A stretch of DNA of 64,000 bases, taken from NCBI GenBank assembly GCA_013115125.1, contig JABANN010000054.1, positions 1 through 64,000 on the forward strand, read 5' to 3'. Shown in pieces: positions 1-11,581 of this stretch (the stretch's first letter is position 1; every line of letters starts with the position of its first letter). The notes below the pieces were generated by a model. The model ran no database searches. It was not told where the DNA came from and was given only the letters and a program-made list of their open reading frames with translations. The DNA is from Perkinsus olseni. Its lineage: Eukaryota > Perkinsozoa > Perkinsida. Both the position numbers and the translations under genes were made by a program.

Positions 1-459
1 ATATGAAAGCTTCGTATTAAGCAAGATATCTCAATTTTGTTCATTTGCATATCAAAATGGCACACACAGTAGACAAGCTGACTACCTTCGTTGACGCCCT
101 GAGAATCGTTCACTAGACCAGTCGCCCGCCGCGTGTTGCCTGATCTCTTCAGAGTACCAAAGGTGGCCCTATCCATGACAGAAGGGGATGGAGATACTCT
201 GATGAATACAGGCAACGAGGCCATCGTTGGCCGAGTGACAGAAGAACGGAAGGGATGTTTGGCCTTCTTCTGGAGGCATGGACAACAGCCGGACGGCGCC
301 ATGCAAGCGATAACACTACACCACGCTCAAGTTACTACCATCCATGAACGCAACAAGATAGACGCTTGTCGGACATATAGCAGAGACGCGTCTTGAAATG
401 ATAGTTGCCTTCGCACTGGCCGTCCAGACTACACAAAATCCGCCAGCGTGAAGGGTATC

Positions 460-1903
460 TTAGGTGAGGTCGACATCATTAACCTGATTCTCGGCACTGG
501 GGGCCATGATCTCCTTGACCTGACGAGAATACGCTCGAGGTACCCTTGGACGATTCTACAGTAGGCTACTTTGCAGAGCATTTCTGTCTTCCAAGCATCC
601 AGTCTAGTCACAGAATCGTATCTGTTCATGTGGGCCCATATCCATACCATATCTTCCCCAACTCATCCTACTTGTGTAGTGCATCGACGAAGGCATCAAC
701 ATCATTGTTCGAGAAGGCCTGAGTGATGTCCTGCAGCAGCTCCCCTTCGCGCGAGGTTGCCAGTCGGGGATCTTCCGACATATACCTACTCCCCACCAAA
801 TCACCAATGGCCCTTCGCCCGGACCTCTCACCTCTCAACCGCTATACTGGCAGTGACGGGATCGCCAGCGCACATCCACATAATGCCCGCCTTCAAGAAG
901 TGCTCCCGAGCGCCGAACTGGAGCATCGAATTATGCAAAGCCTTTTCCCCTGAAAATATGTGGATGAGAGATGTTCACGCGGACGGTGACGGACCTTCCT
1001 TTTCGAATATCTTGGCAGCGTCTTCGTATTTCCCAACTTCAGCGGACAGCTCAGCCACCTTGAGCATGCACTGGGAATGGGGCGCCTTGCTGTACCTAGC
1101 TCCAGGGGGATGCCGCACGGTCTGTGGGGCCTTATCCCTTACTCGTCCATCTCAAACATGTCGGCCGCCTTCTTGTAGTAGGCCAGGGCCTCCTCAGGCT
1201 TCACATCGATATCCTCCTCGGACATCTCAGCAACTGCACGCATGCACATCACAGAAGGCCTGGAATGCTGCCCCACACTACTGGTTCGTAGTATCTTCCC
1301 TCCCGCTTGGAATCGACCAGCCGAACTGTAAATCTTCACAGCGTGTTCGTACCTTAACGTGAGTCCCCGATCGTCAACTTTATCCATCCCTCACTAGTCC
1401 TACAACCACTACTAATATTTGAGCACTTATGTCCAGCAAGGGACATGCGCGCCTCAAATTATGGCAAATGCAAGCCAGTGCGCTCTATCCCTGCGGGCGC
1501 GCTACCACTACTACCATGTTATAGCATCCTTAATTCTCTCAGCCCTCCTGAAGGCGTTGCCAGCCTCCTCGTAGTAGTGTGCCTCGTCAGAAGCCGAGCC
1601 GTACTTACCCATCATCTCCCCTGCCAGGACCTGGTACAACCGTCACCAACACCGAGGGAGAAGGGCGAGGGCTCACCAGAGTCTCAGCAGCCCTGTTCCA
1701 GTCCTTGGCGAGCTTAAACTGGTTGGCAGCGTTCTTGTATAAATCAGCAGCCTCATCATAACTCGGCCCTTCACCGAGGAAAGAGAAGAGGCCCTTCGAC
1801 TGAAAAAACGGCATTTTTCCAGTGGGAAGAGAATGACAGCCATTACGCCCTGGGCCTTCTTCTCGGCTTCCTTGATCATATCTTCAGCCTGTTGAACACT
1901 CAT
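460..1903 (-). CDS. alpha-SNAP (soluble NSF attachment protein)
   Basis: Adaptor that recruits the AAA ATPase NSF to SNARE complexes so they can be taken apart after membrane fusion; it acts on the cytosolic face of membranes. The N-terminus MSVQQAEDMIKEAEKKAQG is followed after a short intron by KGLFSFLG, then the TPR-like helices ADLYKNAANQFKLAKDW, AVKIYSSAGRF and ALAYYKKAADMFEMD, then EHFLKAGIMWMCAGD, and near the end YDSVTRLDAWKTEMLCKV. Order and content match alpha-SNAP of yeast and animals along its length. It is split into many small exons. The C-terminus reads KEIMAPSAENQVNDVDLT before a TAA at 460-462. Start at 1903 is the first ATG before the conserved helix. Internal exon ends are approximate. 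Confidence 0.85.
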
Positions 1904-2087
1904 ATCACGTAAAAAATACACTGTCCGGCGGCAGCGGTCTCCCCGAGAATTGAACAAAACAAAAACAGAGAACTGAAAAGGAAAAGTTATAAAAACTTGA
2001 TAACATACGGAGCCTCCTTCAACGACGACCGGCCTGGGATGCCGAGTCGGCCGTGGACCAACTTTCCGATGAGTCACAAGACTACTA

Positions 2088-2676
2088 CTAGAAATCGGTG
2101 TTACGTCGAGGAATGCGACAAGTTCGACCGGTGGGGCCCGACCAAGATTCATGTCTCATGAAGAATGGATGGTTGCCAAAGTCGACGGACATGATAGAAG
2201 CATCGGGGTCCGTGGTGGCGTTCCTGACTGCCGACGTAAGTGTCTGTTTATTAACATGTACATGAGGCCTCCCAAGCCCTAGGCGTTGGCACAGCAACTC
2301 GGTATGTGTACGGATACGCCTGGGGTCAGCCGAGGCCAACAACGATAAGAACTGAAAGGGAAATGCGTTCAAGCCGGGACCCGGTGGTATCACTCACCCT
2401 TTCCTCATCCTCGGCGAGGAGGTTGTTAGGAGTAGCATCGCCGTGGATGGTGCCCCTACAGATCTGATCAAGCAGGGCGCTTCTGAGGAGCTCGCTGCTG
2501 ATGGCCTTGTCGCTGTCCGGCTTCTCTGTAGTGGCGATCACTCTCAGCTCCTCGCTGGCCGACACGATCTTCTCGGCCGTCGGGAGCTCTTCAAACTCGT
2601 CGGAGAATTCATCGGTCTCTTCGCCGGAGCTCTCGGGAGGGTTACTCTCCTTTTCGAATGCGGTCTGAGTTGCCAT
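2088..2676 (-). CDS. hypothetical acidic protein, N-terminal exon clear
   Basis: The first exon starts with MATQTAFEKESNPPESSGEE and runs about 93 codons, rich in Glu, Asp and Ser, then a helical stretch ELLRSALLDQICRG. It ends at AEDEER followed by GTGAG, a good splice donor. The region down to about 2088 keeps an open frame (FGNHPFFMRHESWSGPTG), but how it joins is unclear. I do not recognise a family. It lies divergent from the plus-strand genes that follow and is read toward alpha-SNAP, the same strand. An acidic disordered N-terminus suits a chaperone or nuclear protein, but no function is claimed. Confidence 0.4.
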
Positions 2677-2911
2677 TAAACGCTGGGCTCACGAGAACTG
2701 CACGCAGAAACAAGACCGATCATGTCGATGCGAGCATAGTAACCTAACGCCATCACTGCGTATATGCTACCCTATGCTAAATTTAACACTAAGGATGTTC
2801 AGCAGGCCGCTTTCGAGGCTCGGGGCTGCCAACACCAAAAGCATCGTTAACGCGCTTTAACCCATCCTACTATGCTGAGTTCCACAAAAGATGTTCTGAA
2901 ATATCGGAAAA

Positions 2912-2972
2912 AGATCGCGAGGCGAAGGCGCTACGCGTTCAAGCAAAGCACCCGGGTTCGATTCCCAGTGAG
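2912..2972 (+). other. tRNA-like fragment with B box and T-run
   Basis: GGGTTCGATTCCC (about 2953-2965) is a perfect pol III B box / T-loop. Upstream GCGAGGCGAAGGCGCTACGC resembles the D-arm of a long-arm tRNA (Leu or Ser type). Runs of T (TATTTTGTTATTTTTTC) follow, as a pol III terminator would. I could not pair an acceptor stem or a clean anticodon stem, so this is a degraded tRNA or a tRNA-derived piece rather than a working gene. Confidence 0.3.
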
Positions 2973-3439
2973 CGTATTTTGTTATTTTTTCTTATTCTGT
3001 TTTTTCCTGCGAAGTTGCGCTTGAAAGTGTTTCAACGTTGCAAAACAGAAACAAACACTGGCACATACCTTCGATACCACTTCTGACGCAACCCCGTGAC
3101 GCGGTAGCTTGCATGTCAGTGACACGAGGTCACGTCCCGGTAAAATGCGCGATGATGACGTCGTAGCGGCTGCTGCCCACAGACAAGATATGAGACTGCG
3201 GCGTTGTTGGTTGTATACATGCTGTCAGAGCTTACTGTTAATTTAAAGATCTTTCTGCACCCTCTCATGACGCTCCATGACCATCTCGGACCAGAGCAGC
3301 CTCGAGACAACGAGCCGGGCTGCTTTCTGTCAACTGATGATCCATCAGTGTGAATCGATCAACTCGTGCCACCAACGAATGGTATAACTCAGGCCCTCGA
3401 CGTGCTTAACGCGAGAAAGGTGGACAGCGGAAGCTCAGA
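2973..3439. other. intergenic, no gene recognised
   Basis: Starts with T-rich sequence after the tRNA-like fragment. No conserved reading frame was found on either strand before the first exon of the next plus-strand gene. Confidence 0.5.
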
Positions 3440-5664
3440 TGCTTCAACGGCGACTGAGTCGGTCCACAACAGCAGGCATGGTAAGGCAGTCTGCTCGTAG
3501 TGCCTTGGTAGGCCGGTTCAGGTGCCCACTATGCTATCGACGTCATCGTGCTGTGTAACGACGATGAGAAGTCCGCCCAGGCTCTGGACGCTGCCAAGGA
3601 GATACTGCAGGACTGGTCACAGCGTGACGCCGATCGACCTCACGAGAACTACCGTGGGAAGCCCATTCATCAGCTTTTGGCGGACTTGCACTTCCTCTTA
3701 GAAGTTCGCATCGTTCACTTGTGTACCATGTCCGCGGTCGTGTCCGATTCGGCAAGGCTGGGCTTCGCCGATTGTACCACATCGTGTGGATGCACTGCCA
3801 AGTTCACTAACCTCATCTCATCGTGGAAGATTCCCGTCGACGTGCGGGTTCAGGTAGACTCGAAGTGGTAACCGTTCGAGCTACCTTGAGATGTCTTCTC
3901 GCCAGTCCGTTGTCCCATCTTTCTCTACACTCCAAGAAGTGCTACATTTGCCGAGAAGGGTGAGTTTCGCGAACGAACAGCAATAAGTGCACTTCGGTCG
4001 CCTCGAGGTTGTCGTCTCCCCGCTTGCTGTTTACCACGGCCCAAGCTCCTCCAAGCAGCTGCATCACTCTAAGCTCCTCTGCTGCATCATTCGACAGACG
4101 CTTACGTTGGCTGAGGGTCTTCAACCGCCACCGCAGCAGTCTGCGGATTCTGGTGAGGCCTCGCAGCCTCTTTCTGGTTAATTCATGAACTTGTGTGATA
4201 TCCTCAGAATCTCCCTGGGCCGTCACGGAGGAACAAGATACGCCGTTTCGGGAGGAGCGCTACAGAGCGGTGAGGGTCTCCGGTTCAATCCCATGCATTG
4301 AAATTTCTCCGCGTGGAATTCAGGTACTGCTTCTTGCAAGCGAAAAGTGGGAGCCTGTAGTCGACTGGGGCGTCCGTCTGGCGAAGCCCGGCGAGTCCAT
4401 TAGAGTCGTCCACTTCATCAGAGGGCCTGACGTCACTGCTCAGTCGGCTGAGATGCAGCTCATGGCTCGGCGACGGGTGAGCTAGTCTGGTCAATCATCA
4501 GCCCCTCAGGAGCATTTCAGGCACGCATGATAGACCCGTCAGTTCCCTTCGACATTCACGTCGTTCGCATTGGTCCGGGAGAGTTTCTGAGCAAAGTCGT
4601 GGAGCTCTCGAAGATGGCTGAATTTTTAGTTGTTGGCGACTCAGGAAGGGTCCAGACGCGGCATAGAGACATCGTGAGGAGGCCTTGGTCGCAGCATCAG
4701 TCCTGCACTCGAGGCCGATCAGATTCTGCAAGCCCAGTGTGACGTCATCCTTGCGCGGAGTGTGATACCGCCCGCAGCGAGGGCCATCACCGATATGGTG
4801 GTAGGCGTCGGGGCTAGAGACGCCGAGGTGAACTCCCTTTGACGCTATCTCTGCGTTGATGGAATCTGCTTGTACCGGTTCAGGGAGCCATGAACGCCCT
4901 TGGACTGGCGTATCGTATCGCTGAGATCTCGGAGTGTGCTGCTGCTGCTGCTGCTGTTAACGTGGCAGGAGTTTTTGTAAGACATGGCGAGGAGCATCTT
5001 CTATGTTGCGTAGACTCGGTTAAGGTTCCTGTGGTTATGCACGCTGACAGCATGTTGAAGGGCCAGTGGCAGATGGATCGCCGCGCCGTGCTAGTCAACG
5101 GAACCACCAGTAGGTCGTCCTGCCCTTCAGGTCGCCGTATGGGTCTGTATTAGGTACCGCTATCTTGCATCGTGTTGAACAGTTTGTTGCCTGCCACCGG
5201 ACTGATACTGTTTCCTTCCATCTTGAGATGGGCGGCTACAGTGATAGTCTCCAAGTGGCTCACCGTCTCCTCCTCCGGGCTGCAACAGGTGAGCTCCTCG
5301 CGTTCGAGTAGCAGCTCCTACCGGAACTCGCACATTTATTTCCCCTTTTCCCCCGTTCATACCTTCTATCGAGTGCCTGTCGCTTTAGCCGAGTCACAAG
5401 AGCGTCATACCCCACCTTTGCTGTTCGTGGGCACCGGTAGCGCTGCCATTGCCGGCCAGCTCGGAAGTGTAGTCGAGTACCTCACCAGGCCCGATAGAGG
5501 TAACTTCAGGGTGGCCACTAAAAGCAAATCTGTTGGTCTCAGGGGACCGTAGTGTACACTCCACCACAGTTGCCATTGCCAAATGCAAGCGCTGTGACGT
5601 CCCCTGCATCGAGCCCAAAGTTGAAGATTTTATGTGGAACACTTCCACCGAAACTTACGTATAA
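3440..5664 (+). CDS. protein with universal stress protein (UspA)-like domains
   Basis: Several exons show UspA-like alpha/beta features. After an intron ending near 4320, VLLLASEKWEPVVDWGVRLA and GESIRVVHFIRGPDV form the usual beta1-alpha1-beta2. The next exon gives FDIHVVRIGPGEFLSKVVEL and MAEFLVVGDSGR, the place where Usp proteins carry VVGSRG. QAQCDVILARSV then fits the final strand. Upstream, DVIVLCNDDEKSAQALDAAK (about 3545) looks like another beta1-alpha1, and the end (KCKRCDVPCIEPK) may close a further domain, so two or three units are likely. The ATP-binding glycine motif is not clear. Usp proteins bind nucleotides in stress responses; the role here is unknown. Start (ATG at 3440) and several exon joins are guesses. 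Confidence 0.45.
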
Positions 5665-6086
5665 GTTACCATTCTAGTCATTTTGTCGTTTCTGCCGCAC
5701 CTGTCGGCACAGCTCACTCAGCGAGGTCTGGCCAGCCAACATGTCATATCGGCCGATTCCCAAGTTTTCCATAGAACGTACAGGAAATGCCTTCAAGAGG
5801 ATGTTTGATTGCATTCGGTTGATCGTTGTTGAACTCGCGGTTTTTGATGGATGTCAATGCAGCGAGTACGTTTCTATATTGTCTGTATGTCGTGCTAGTA
5901 GTGAGAGAGTGGATCAGAGTTGGAGGCACGGTCGGGAGTAGAAGGTGGGAGATTGCTAGTGCCAGGGTCGGGGCCTTGCACGGAACAGGCAAGCGAAGAC
6001 TTAGCAGGGCCTCGAACTACTGGGGCGAGCGAGGCGGTGCCGCGCAAAAGTAAACTTCCGATCATAGCCGGCACTCTAACTTCGCC
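5665..6086. other. intergenic, no gene recognised
   Basis: Short open frames exist on both strands (for example 5741-5941 plus), but none has a recognisable motif or agrees with splice signals. Probably 3' flank of the Usp-like gene and 5' flank of the secreted-protein gene. Confidence 0.45.
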
Positions 6087-7211
6087 ATGAAGCGTTCTAT
6101 GATGATACTCTTCGCTATCGCGAGCTCCCTACTGTCGGTTATTGATGGTGCGGCAAGTGAACAGCATGAGGAGTTGGAGCGCCAGCCCAAGAAGAGGGAG
6201 CGACACCGTGTTGAAGAGTCTGATCTGCCATCGGGTGTCTACCAGACAGTGCCCAATAAAAGCAGCGGCTACATCTGCGATACTCTCCCTAGCCTCACTG
6301 GCTTCGACATGTTCGTCGGAAACACTTCGGATGGGCAGACTATTCAACTTGCTGCTCGTGGTGATGGATGGAACGAGACAATGGCGGGAGCAGTCCTGCC
6401 TTTGAAGTTCAATATGGGGAGGGAGCATATTTACATCGGAGGAGAGGGTTATTCCCGATGCTCATATTTCCAGAGTGTGGGCCCCGGCTCTAGTCACCTC
6501 CGGGCATTCATATTGAGGATTAATCGAAGGCTGGGCCTAGTGTCCACGAGCCCCTACAAATCTCTCATATTCTGCAAGAAACCCGAGAGAGAGGACGCGA
6601 TGGCTTGTTTGGACCCGATTCGGATACCGAAACCACGGGGATGCAAACATTTCTTGACTTTAACGAAGACTAATAAGCCGGTCGCTGCAGCTCAGAAAGA
6701 GATGCTCACCTCCAGAAAAAGAACTGCCGAGGAGGCGCCAATTCTCAAGCCTGCCAAGAAACGGCAGGTGATCGGTGAAGGCCCAGTATCTTCTGGGGCC
6801 GCCGGATCGTTGATCAAGATAGAGGACGGGCGTTACCTGTCGAACGATGCATCTTTCCTCGCTAAGGTTACCATCTCGACCGACACCGAGAGCAAGCGTA
6901 GGTCCGGCACCTTCGAAATCATGGACGGCGACAGGCCGGTTGTCTTGCCCAATTTCGACTGGGTGGTGGATGCCGGCTTCAGGTGTCTCCGCCCTGAGTT
7001 GACGGACCCAGAAGCGCCATACTTCCTCATCAAGAGAACCTCCGGTGCCGTGACCTTTTCGATATCACCGGACTCGATTTATGTCTGTGAACTCGGCGTA
7101 GATAGGATATGGCTGTTGATCTCGAGTGGGGCCCACGGTCCTCAGCATCTTTCAGTTCTGACTAGGGACGACCGTGACTCCCTTCAACCTTCACTCGAGT
7201 TGGGTCACTAA
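6087..7211 (+). CDS. intronless secreted protein, lineage-specific, 374 aa
   Basis: A single uninterrupted frame of 374 codons, unusual beside intron-dense neighbours. MKRSMMILFAIASSLLSVID at the N-terminus is a strong signal peptide, with a likely cleavage near DGAAS. The mature part seems to have two beta-rich halves: SGVYQTVPNKSSGYICD to SLIFCKKP (about residues 50-170) and DGRYLSNDASFLAKVTISTD to DRIWLLIS (about 250-350). A Lys/Arg-rich linker (RKRTAEEAPILKPAKKRQ) joins them. Paired cysteines in the first half suggest disulphides. The G-x-Y opening and overall size recall the secreted proteins at 28.1 and 43.1 kb, but the likeness is weak. No known function. In a parasite this would be an extracellular or host-facing protein (inference). 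Confidence 0.8.
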   Translation: MKRSMMILFAIASSLLSVIDGAASEQHEELERQPKKRERHRVEESDLPSGVYQTVPNKSSGYICDTLPSLTGFDMFVGNTSDGQTIQLAARGDGWNETMAGAVLPLKFNMGREHIYIGGEGYSRCSYFQSVGPGSSHLRAFILRINRRLGLVSTSPYKSLIFCKKPEREDAMACLDPIRIPKPRGCKHFLTLTKTNKPVAAAQKEMLTSRKRTAEEAPILKPAKKRQVIGEGPVSSGAAGSLIKIEDGRYLSNDASFLAKVTISTDTESKRRSGTFEIMDGDRPVVLPNFDWVVDAGFRCLRPELTDPEAPYFLIKRTSGAVTFSISPDSIYVCELGVDRIWLLISSGAHGPQHLSVLTRDDRDSLQPSLELGH

Positions 7212-7975
7212 ACAGTTATAACAATGCTGTACATCTTTCACATGCATATGTGGATATCGGTGGCAATACATGGGTGCTGCTGTGACGTTTTGCTGTGTTT
7301 ATTGTCCCCTCGTTGGGTTAGGAGTCGCATTTAAATATTCAACAGGATAGCCGCTTCTGGTGTCGCGTGAGATTCGAGCATTCAAACCACGGCGTGAAGT
7401 TCCTTGAGGTTGTCAAGTTGTGAATCTAACCTGTGGCTGCGTGCATGGCATTCCGCGGATCGGCTACTCCATACTCCGAACTGTCTTATCTTTATGAAGG
7501 ACAGAAATAAAAATTGAGGATTCTTCAATCAAGCCCTTCAAACTTTCATCAGCGTCTCCCGGTTCCACTCAGTAGCCGTTATCGATATATTTGCGCCCTT
7601 CTCTCTGCATATCACATCTGTCGTCCAACTTTCATATCCAAATACTTACCAAGGACTGTTGTTCATACCGTATGCGATTAGAACCTGGCAATTCCCTTCT
7701 GAGGCCTCTGGAAGCCATGGGGGGGTTGGCGAAGGCGAGCAACTTCAGCAATTTCAGTGATGACTGCTGACAACTCCAGTGACGCACTTCGCGTCATGTG
7801 CGCCTGCACAGCCATGGCTCAGTCACACGAATGTTCCACTTTCAACTCGAGGAAGGCAACATGCGTAATTCGATCGTGGGTGATCGCTGATTTCTAAAGG
7901 AGCTCATCGTGATGATCGACACCGTCTTGTCTCGCCGGAACACCTTCAGTCCTGCCAACCACGTCGGCCTGACAG
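7212..7975. other. 3' flank, no gene recognised
   Basis: No open frame with family resemblance. Contains the 3' region of the secreted-protein gene and, at its right end, the 3' side of a minus-strand gene. Confidence 0.5.
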
Positions 7976-8560
7976 TCAACATATTTCCACCAATCGACCA
8001 TCCAGCTTAAGCCCTACTTCCGAATCAGCTATTCCTCCTTCGGATATCCTTAAAGCCGTGTTAGTGAAGTTGCTTGCTAGCTCGCCTCCAGCGAGGCCGC
8101 CAATAAGGCCTCCAGCGATGGCGCCCACTATCTGTTCATCAGAACTCCGTTCATTCGATAGAACACTCGAATGGCCTACTGGGATGGGTATTGTTGCCTG
8201 TCCTATACCACACCCTGCCAAACTCCCGAGTGCTCGGCTCGATGCTGATATACCAGCTTTGGAGATGTTGGTGACATGCGTGTGCTCGGAGATCTCTCCA
8301 CTTAGCCGACGACCAGCGGACTCTTTGAACCTGCTTCTGTGATGGGAGAACAAAGGCTTGCTTGCTTACTCTCTTGCAAAGACGGTGGCCTCCACTCCGA
8401 ATGTTGCGAGAGCTCCAGCGTGTCGGGCAGCACCTCCTCGTACCGCTCCAGCCAGTACCGCTGCGGCCTCGCGTGTTATTGCGGCGGAGGTTCGTGAAGC
8501 AGACGTCGCTGTTTCACCACTTTTCTGAAGGCACTCAAGGAGCGATAGCGCTACATCCTT
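7976..8560 (-). CDS. glycine-zipper membrane-associated protein (hypothetical)
   Basis: Two exons in agreeing frames. The upstream exon has an Ala-rich helix (SAAITREAAAVLAGAVRGGA, then ATFGVEATVFARE). A 33-nt GTAAGC...CACAG intron follows at about 8311-8343. The second exon carries QIVGAIAGGLIGGLAGGELA, a glycine-zipper stretch of the kind that packs helices in membranes, and ends KLDGRLVEIC. Another Gly/Ala-rich segment (RALGSLAGCGIGQ) precedes it. The 5' end is not settled and exons may lie further up to about 8950. No enzyme motif is seen. The 33-nt intron would be among the shortest in the window. Confidence 0.5.
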
Positions 8561-8941
8561 CCCTCACCGATGCACGACTCTCGGAAGCCGCAGCCGAGGA
8601 CGCTTCTCGGTGTGGAGGCTCGGTGCAGGGCCTTGGAAGCCGAGCTGACTACAAGCTGTGTCTCTTCACGGACACCCTTACGCCGGTGTTGGAACCACCT
8701 CGAGTATTTGACTTTCGACGCTCCTGTCGAGTATTCCGCGCCAGCTGAGATTCCCAGTGAGAATCCATAAGGCGAATAATTCCGAGTGTGACATCCAGCC
8801 GCCCGTCCAGGCTTCCACAGGCACTGACAATGCGGTAGCAGCTGGCGAAGTTGAGGAGAGACCAGGAAACCGTCACGTCCTGAGTCGGTTAGGCCCTCCC
8901 AGTATCCCAGTAAAGCGGCTTCCGATAGCCCTCTGACAGCG

Positions 8942-9442
8942 TTCACTCGCGAGATTGTTGCTGCATAGGAGCACTTTTCACGGCGAACTCGGCGTTATGG
9001 ATACCCCCTGGAGAATGCTGCGCGGAGCTGCTCAGTCGCACTCTGTATAACGTACGCTCATCCCTACACGACCGGACCTCCCGAGCCAAAGGCACCTGAT
9101 AGGGGAGGTCGGGGATCTTGCAAAGATATGTTTCCCAGAGACTTCCGTGACATGATATTTTTGGAGCTCGATGGCTTTGCCTCCACTACGTGTCTCAAAG
9201 ACGACCATATGCCTGACGTCGTATCCTTCTGTTATGAGCTGATACAAAAAGCTGAGTTAACGCGGACTATGGGCAGGCGAAAGCCGACTGGCCTGTAAAC
9301 TCACTATATAGTCGAACTTTCTAAGGGAACGGGTATCGCGGAGTACTTCCCATGTGAGGGTACACTGGCTCATCGCGAAGCTGTCAGTTGATGGGGAAGG
9401 AGGCCGAGCGGGCTGGGCCTCCTTGGAGATTGGCGTCAACAT
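8942..9442 (-). CDS. hypothetical protein exons
   Basis: Two stretches keep open frames: SQCTLTWEVLRDTRSLRKFD (about 9300-9360) and ITEGYDVRHMVVFETRSGGK (about 9170-9225). A plausible GT...CAG intron of about 40 nt lies between them. I do not recognise the family. They may be the 5' part of the glycine-zipper gene downstream or a separate gene read toward it. The limits are rough. Confidence 0.3.
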
Positions 9443-9596
9443 TTAAGGTAACTCTGCCGGGAGGGGCACTGACTATAGCAATGCTAACAGAACGCCACAT
9501 CAGGAACTGCTGCAAACCCGGCTGCATTGAAACCATGCAGGAATCATGAACACCTCAAGGAGTGCTCGATCGCAGCCTCTAGTGCCTCGTCTTCGT

Positions 9597-10608
9597 CTAT
9601 GACTTGGCCGGTATGGTCACCTTGACGGAATCTCTATCAGCTACCACAGGCTCTCTATCGCCCCTACATTGGAGATAAGCGTTGTCGTCCTCGTGGCGAG
9701 CCACGGTGATCCTCGACACCTGTCCCCGGCAGGAAGCGTGCTTCAGTGTCCACTCTCTAGCCTTCGCGTTGAACAACTCAGGGAAACTGCCGAGAATGAC
9801 GCACACCACCCGGAACCGTACCGCACGGCTCCCAACTCACTGCTCGAGCTCATCGCTAGCCTCCACATTGAGCGGGTCTCCTGTGTTGGGGTCGGCTAGC
9901 AGACTAACGAGGGACAGTAAGGCGGTCTGTAGTGTGAGGAGAGCCGACCAATGGTCTGCTTTCAGAATGTCCATGCATATCCGTCCACGTCCGTCACCTA
10001 GAGACGCTGTTCAATCTTGCATGCTCTGTTCCTACGCACCGGTGATGTTCGGATGCCATATTGGCGTTCTGAAGCGCATCTTTGGCGGCTTGAAGGGGTA
10101 GTCCTCCGGAATATCAATATCGATCGTCTAAGGGATGACAGAGGGCCGCCCTGGAGCATCGCAGCGGCGATCCATACAGATGGTTATGAAGTCGTTCGGA
10201 TCATTCAACCCGTATGACTCACGAATGAACCTCCTTCGTACGGTGTGCCCTCGGGACCATTGATGAAGCCCAGCCATTGAAGCATCGAGCCTTCTGATGC
10301 TGGATCTGCCACTCGCATGATGACCAAGCTAGGGTGAACGGGTCCTTGTTGGCCCACAAGCGCTGACTCCTTCAATCTTGTGCTTCTGCATGTGCTTTGC
10401 TTCGGCAGCCATTCGTCTCACGGCGGCAACAGACGACTGGGCACACTGACCCTAAAACCGGATCCATCACTGGTATTGGCCACAGGTGAGCTACGGCTAT
10501 CCGAGCCCCAGACTTCGATCTCTCTAGCTTGTGCCCGGAGTCATCATCGTCACTACTGCTGATGTCACTCCCGCCCTCATCGCTCTCCTCCAACCTGCCT
10601 GAGATCAT
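9597..10608 (-). CDS. E2 ubiquitin-conjugating enzyme
   Basis: Accepts ubiquitin (or a ubiquitin-like protein) from E1 as a thioester and passes it on with an E3. The conserved core is visible in order: [11 protein letters not shown], then [25 protein letters not shown] (the HPN motif), then [14 protein letters not shown] with the catalytic Cys, then [12 protein letters not shown], and [10 protein letters not shown] near the end. Introns of about 45-55 nt separate these blocks. An acidic, Ser-rich N-terminal extension ([14 protein letters not shown]) precedes the core, and about 40 residues follow the last helix ([18 protein letters not shown]), longer than a minimal E2. The subclass is not assigned. 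The exon just before EGTPYEGG is imperfectly joined in my reading. Confidence 0.8.
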
Positions 10609-10724
10609 CCGGCATGAGGGCGATCTTCATGGGCTAAGCGCGCTTACTCCGCCCTGGTCGCCGCTGCGTTTGCTTTGGCCGTGATTTCTCTGTTGTGGTG
10701 ACTGCGGGCGTGATTATGCGATGG

Positions 10725-11581
10725 TTAGAAGAAGTGCAACCCATGGACAGAAGCTGAATTTGCAGCCCTAGCCTGGGCAAAGCTATTACTGCTCAGATTG
10801 GTTTGCCACTCTCGAGAAACTACAATCAAGTCAACGGAGCTTCGCTTGAGAAGTGAAAAGCGTTCGCGGACAATCATACGGAGGAGAACCATGGCAGCAC
10901 TGGCCCCGCTGAACCATGTTAACGTTTCCCTCTTTGCAGCCATGTCAGCAGTTCGAGAGCTGGCTGAGGTGTGACCGCGGCTCCTATGTCAGCTGTGCAG
11001 TTGGCTTCGATGCGTCGCCATTCGTACTCTCACTTGACGCAACCCGATATGGCATAGACATCGAGAAAATGTATCCCCAACCCCGTAGCATGAGCACGTC
11101 TTCGTTAGTGGGTGTTGCAAGACAAGGTAGGCTCGAGGGTTATGGAGAGGTGCAGGAATTATCTACTTGAGTTCTCCCCGAGCATGATCTTCCAGCTTGA
11201 TCTAGCGCCCGCCGTCGCCAACGAAGGACTCCGTAGAGAGTCTGAACAGAGCATACGGGGGAAGATGACATCAGCCGAATCTCTCGGAGGGCATCGGACT
11301 CTTAGCGTCAACAGAAGTGTAAAGTTCAGCGTCAATTAATTGGCGGTACGAAGGCTTACATGCGTATGATGGGTGGAACTCCTTTCGCTTTCTTCGCGAT
11401 GATGATCTTGCAAGATTCTGATAGTTTCTGACGTAGCATCGCTAAACCGTCCGCGTGCACTCAGCCGTCCAACCCTCAAGTATTCAGCCTCGACCGGTGT
11501 GAGCTCCACTAAGGCCCCTTCGACATAAGCTACGATGCAGAGGTCTGGAGGAGGCTTAGCGGCTAGCTTCGTGCCTGCCAA
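10725..11581 (-). CDS. hypothetical exons, family unknown
   Basis: Two open stretches, one at 11336-11581 (VAYVEGALVELTPVEAEYLR) and one at 10725-10943 (TWFSGASAAMVLLRMIVRER, a possible membrane segment). They could be the last exons of the membrane protein upstream on the same strand or a small separate gene. The stretch between them has no convincing frame. No function is assigned. Confidence 0.25.

Noticed and set aside
757-1362. 201-codon plus-strand open frame
   Set aside because: It lies opposite the alpha-SNAP exons, whose minus-strand translation is conserved; no motif of its own.
1673-2152. 159-codon minus-strand open frame
   Set aside because: It crosses an alpha-SNAP exon in the wrong frame; the conserved helix ADLYKNAANQFKLA is in another frame.
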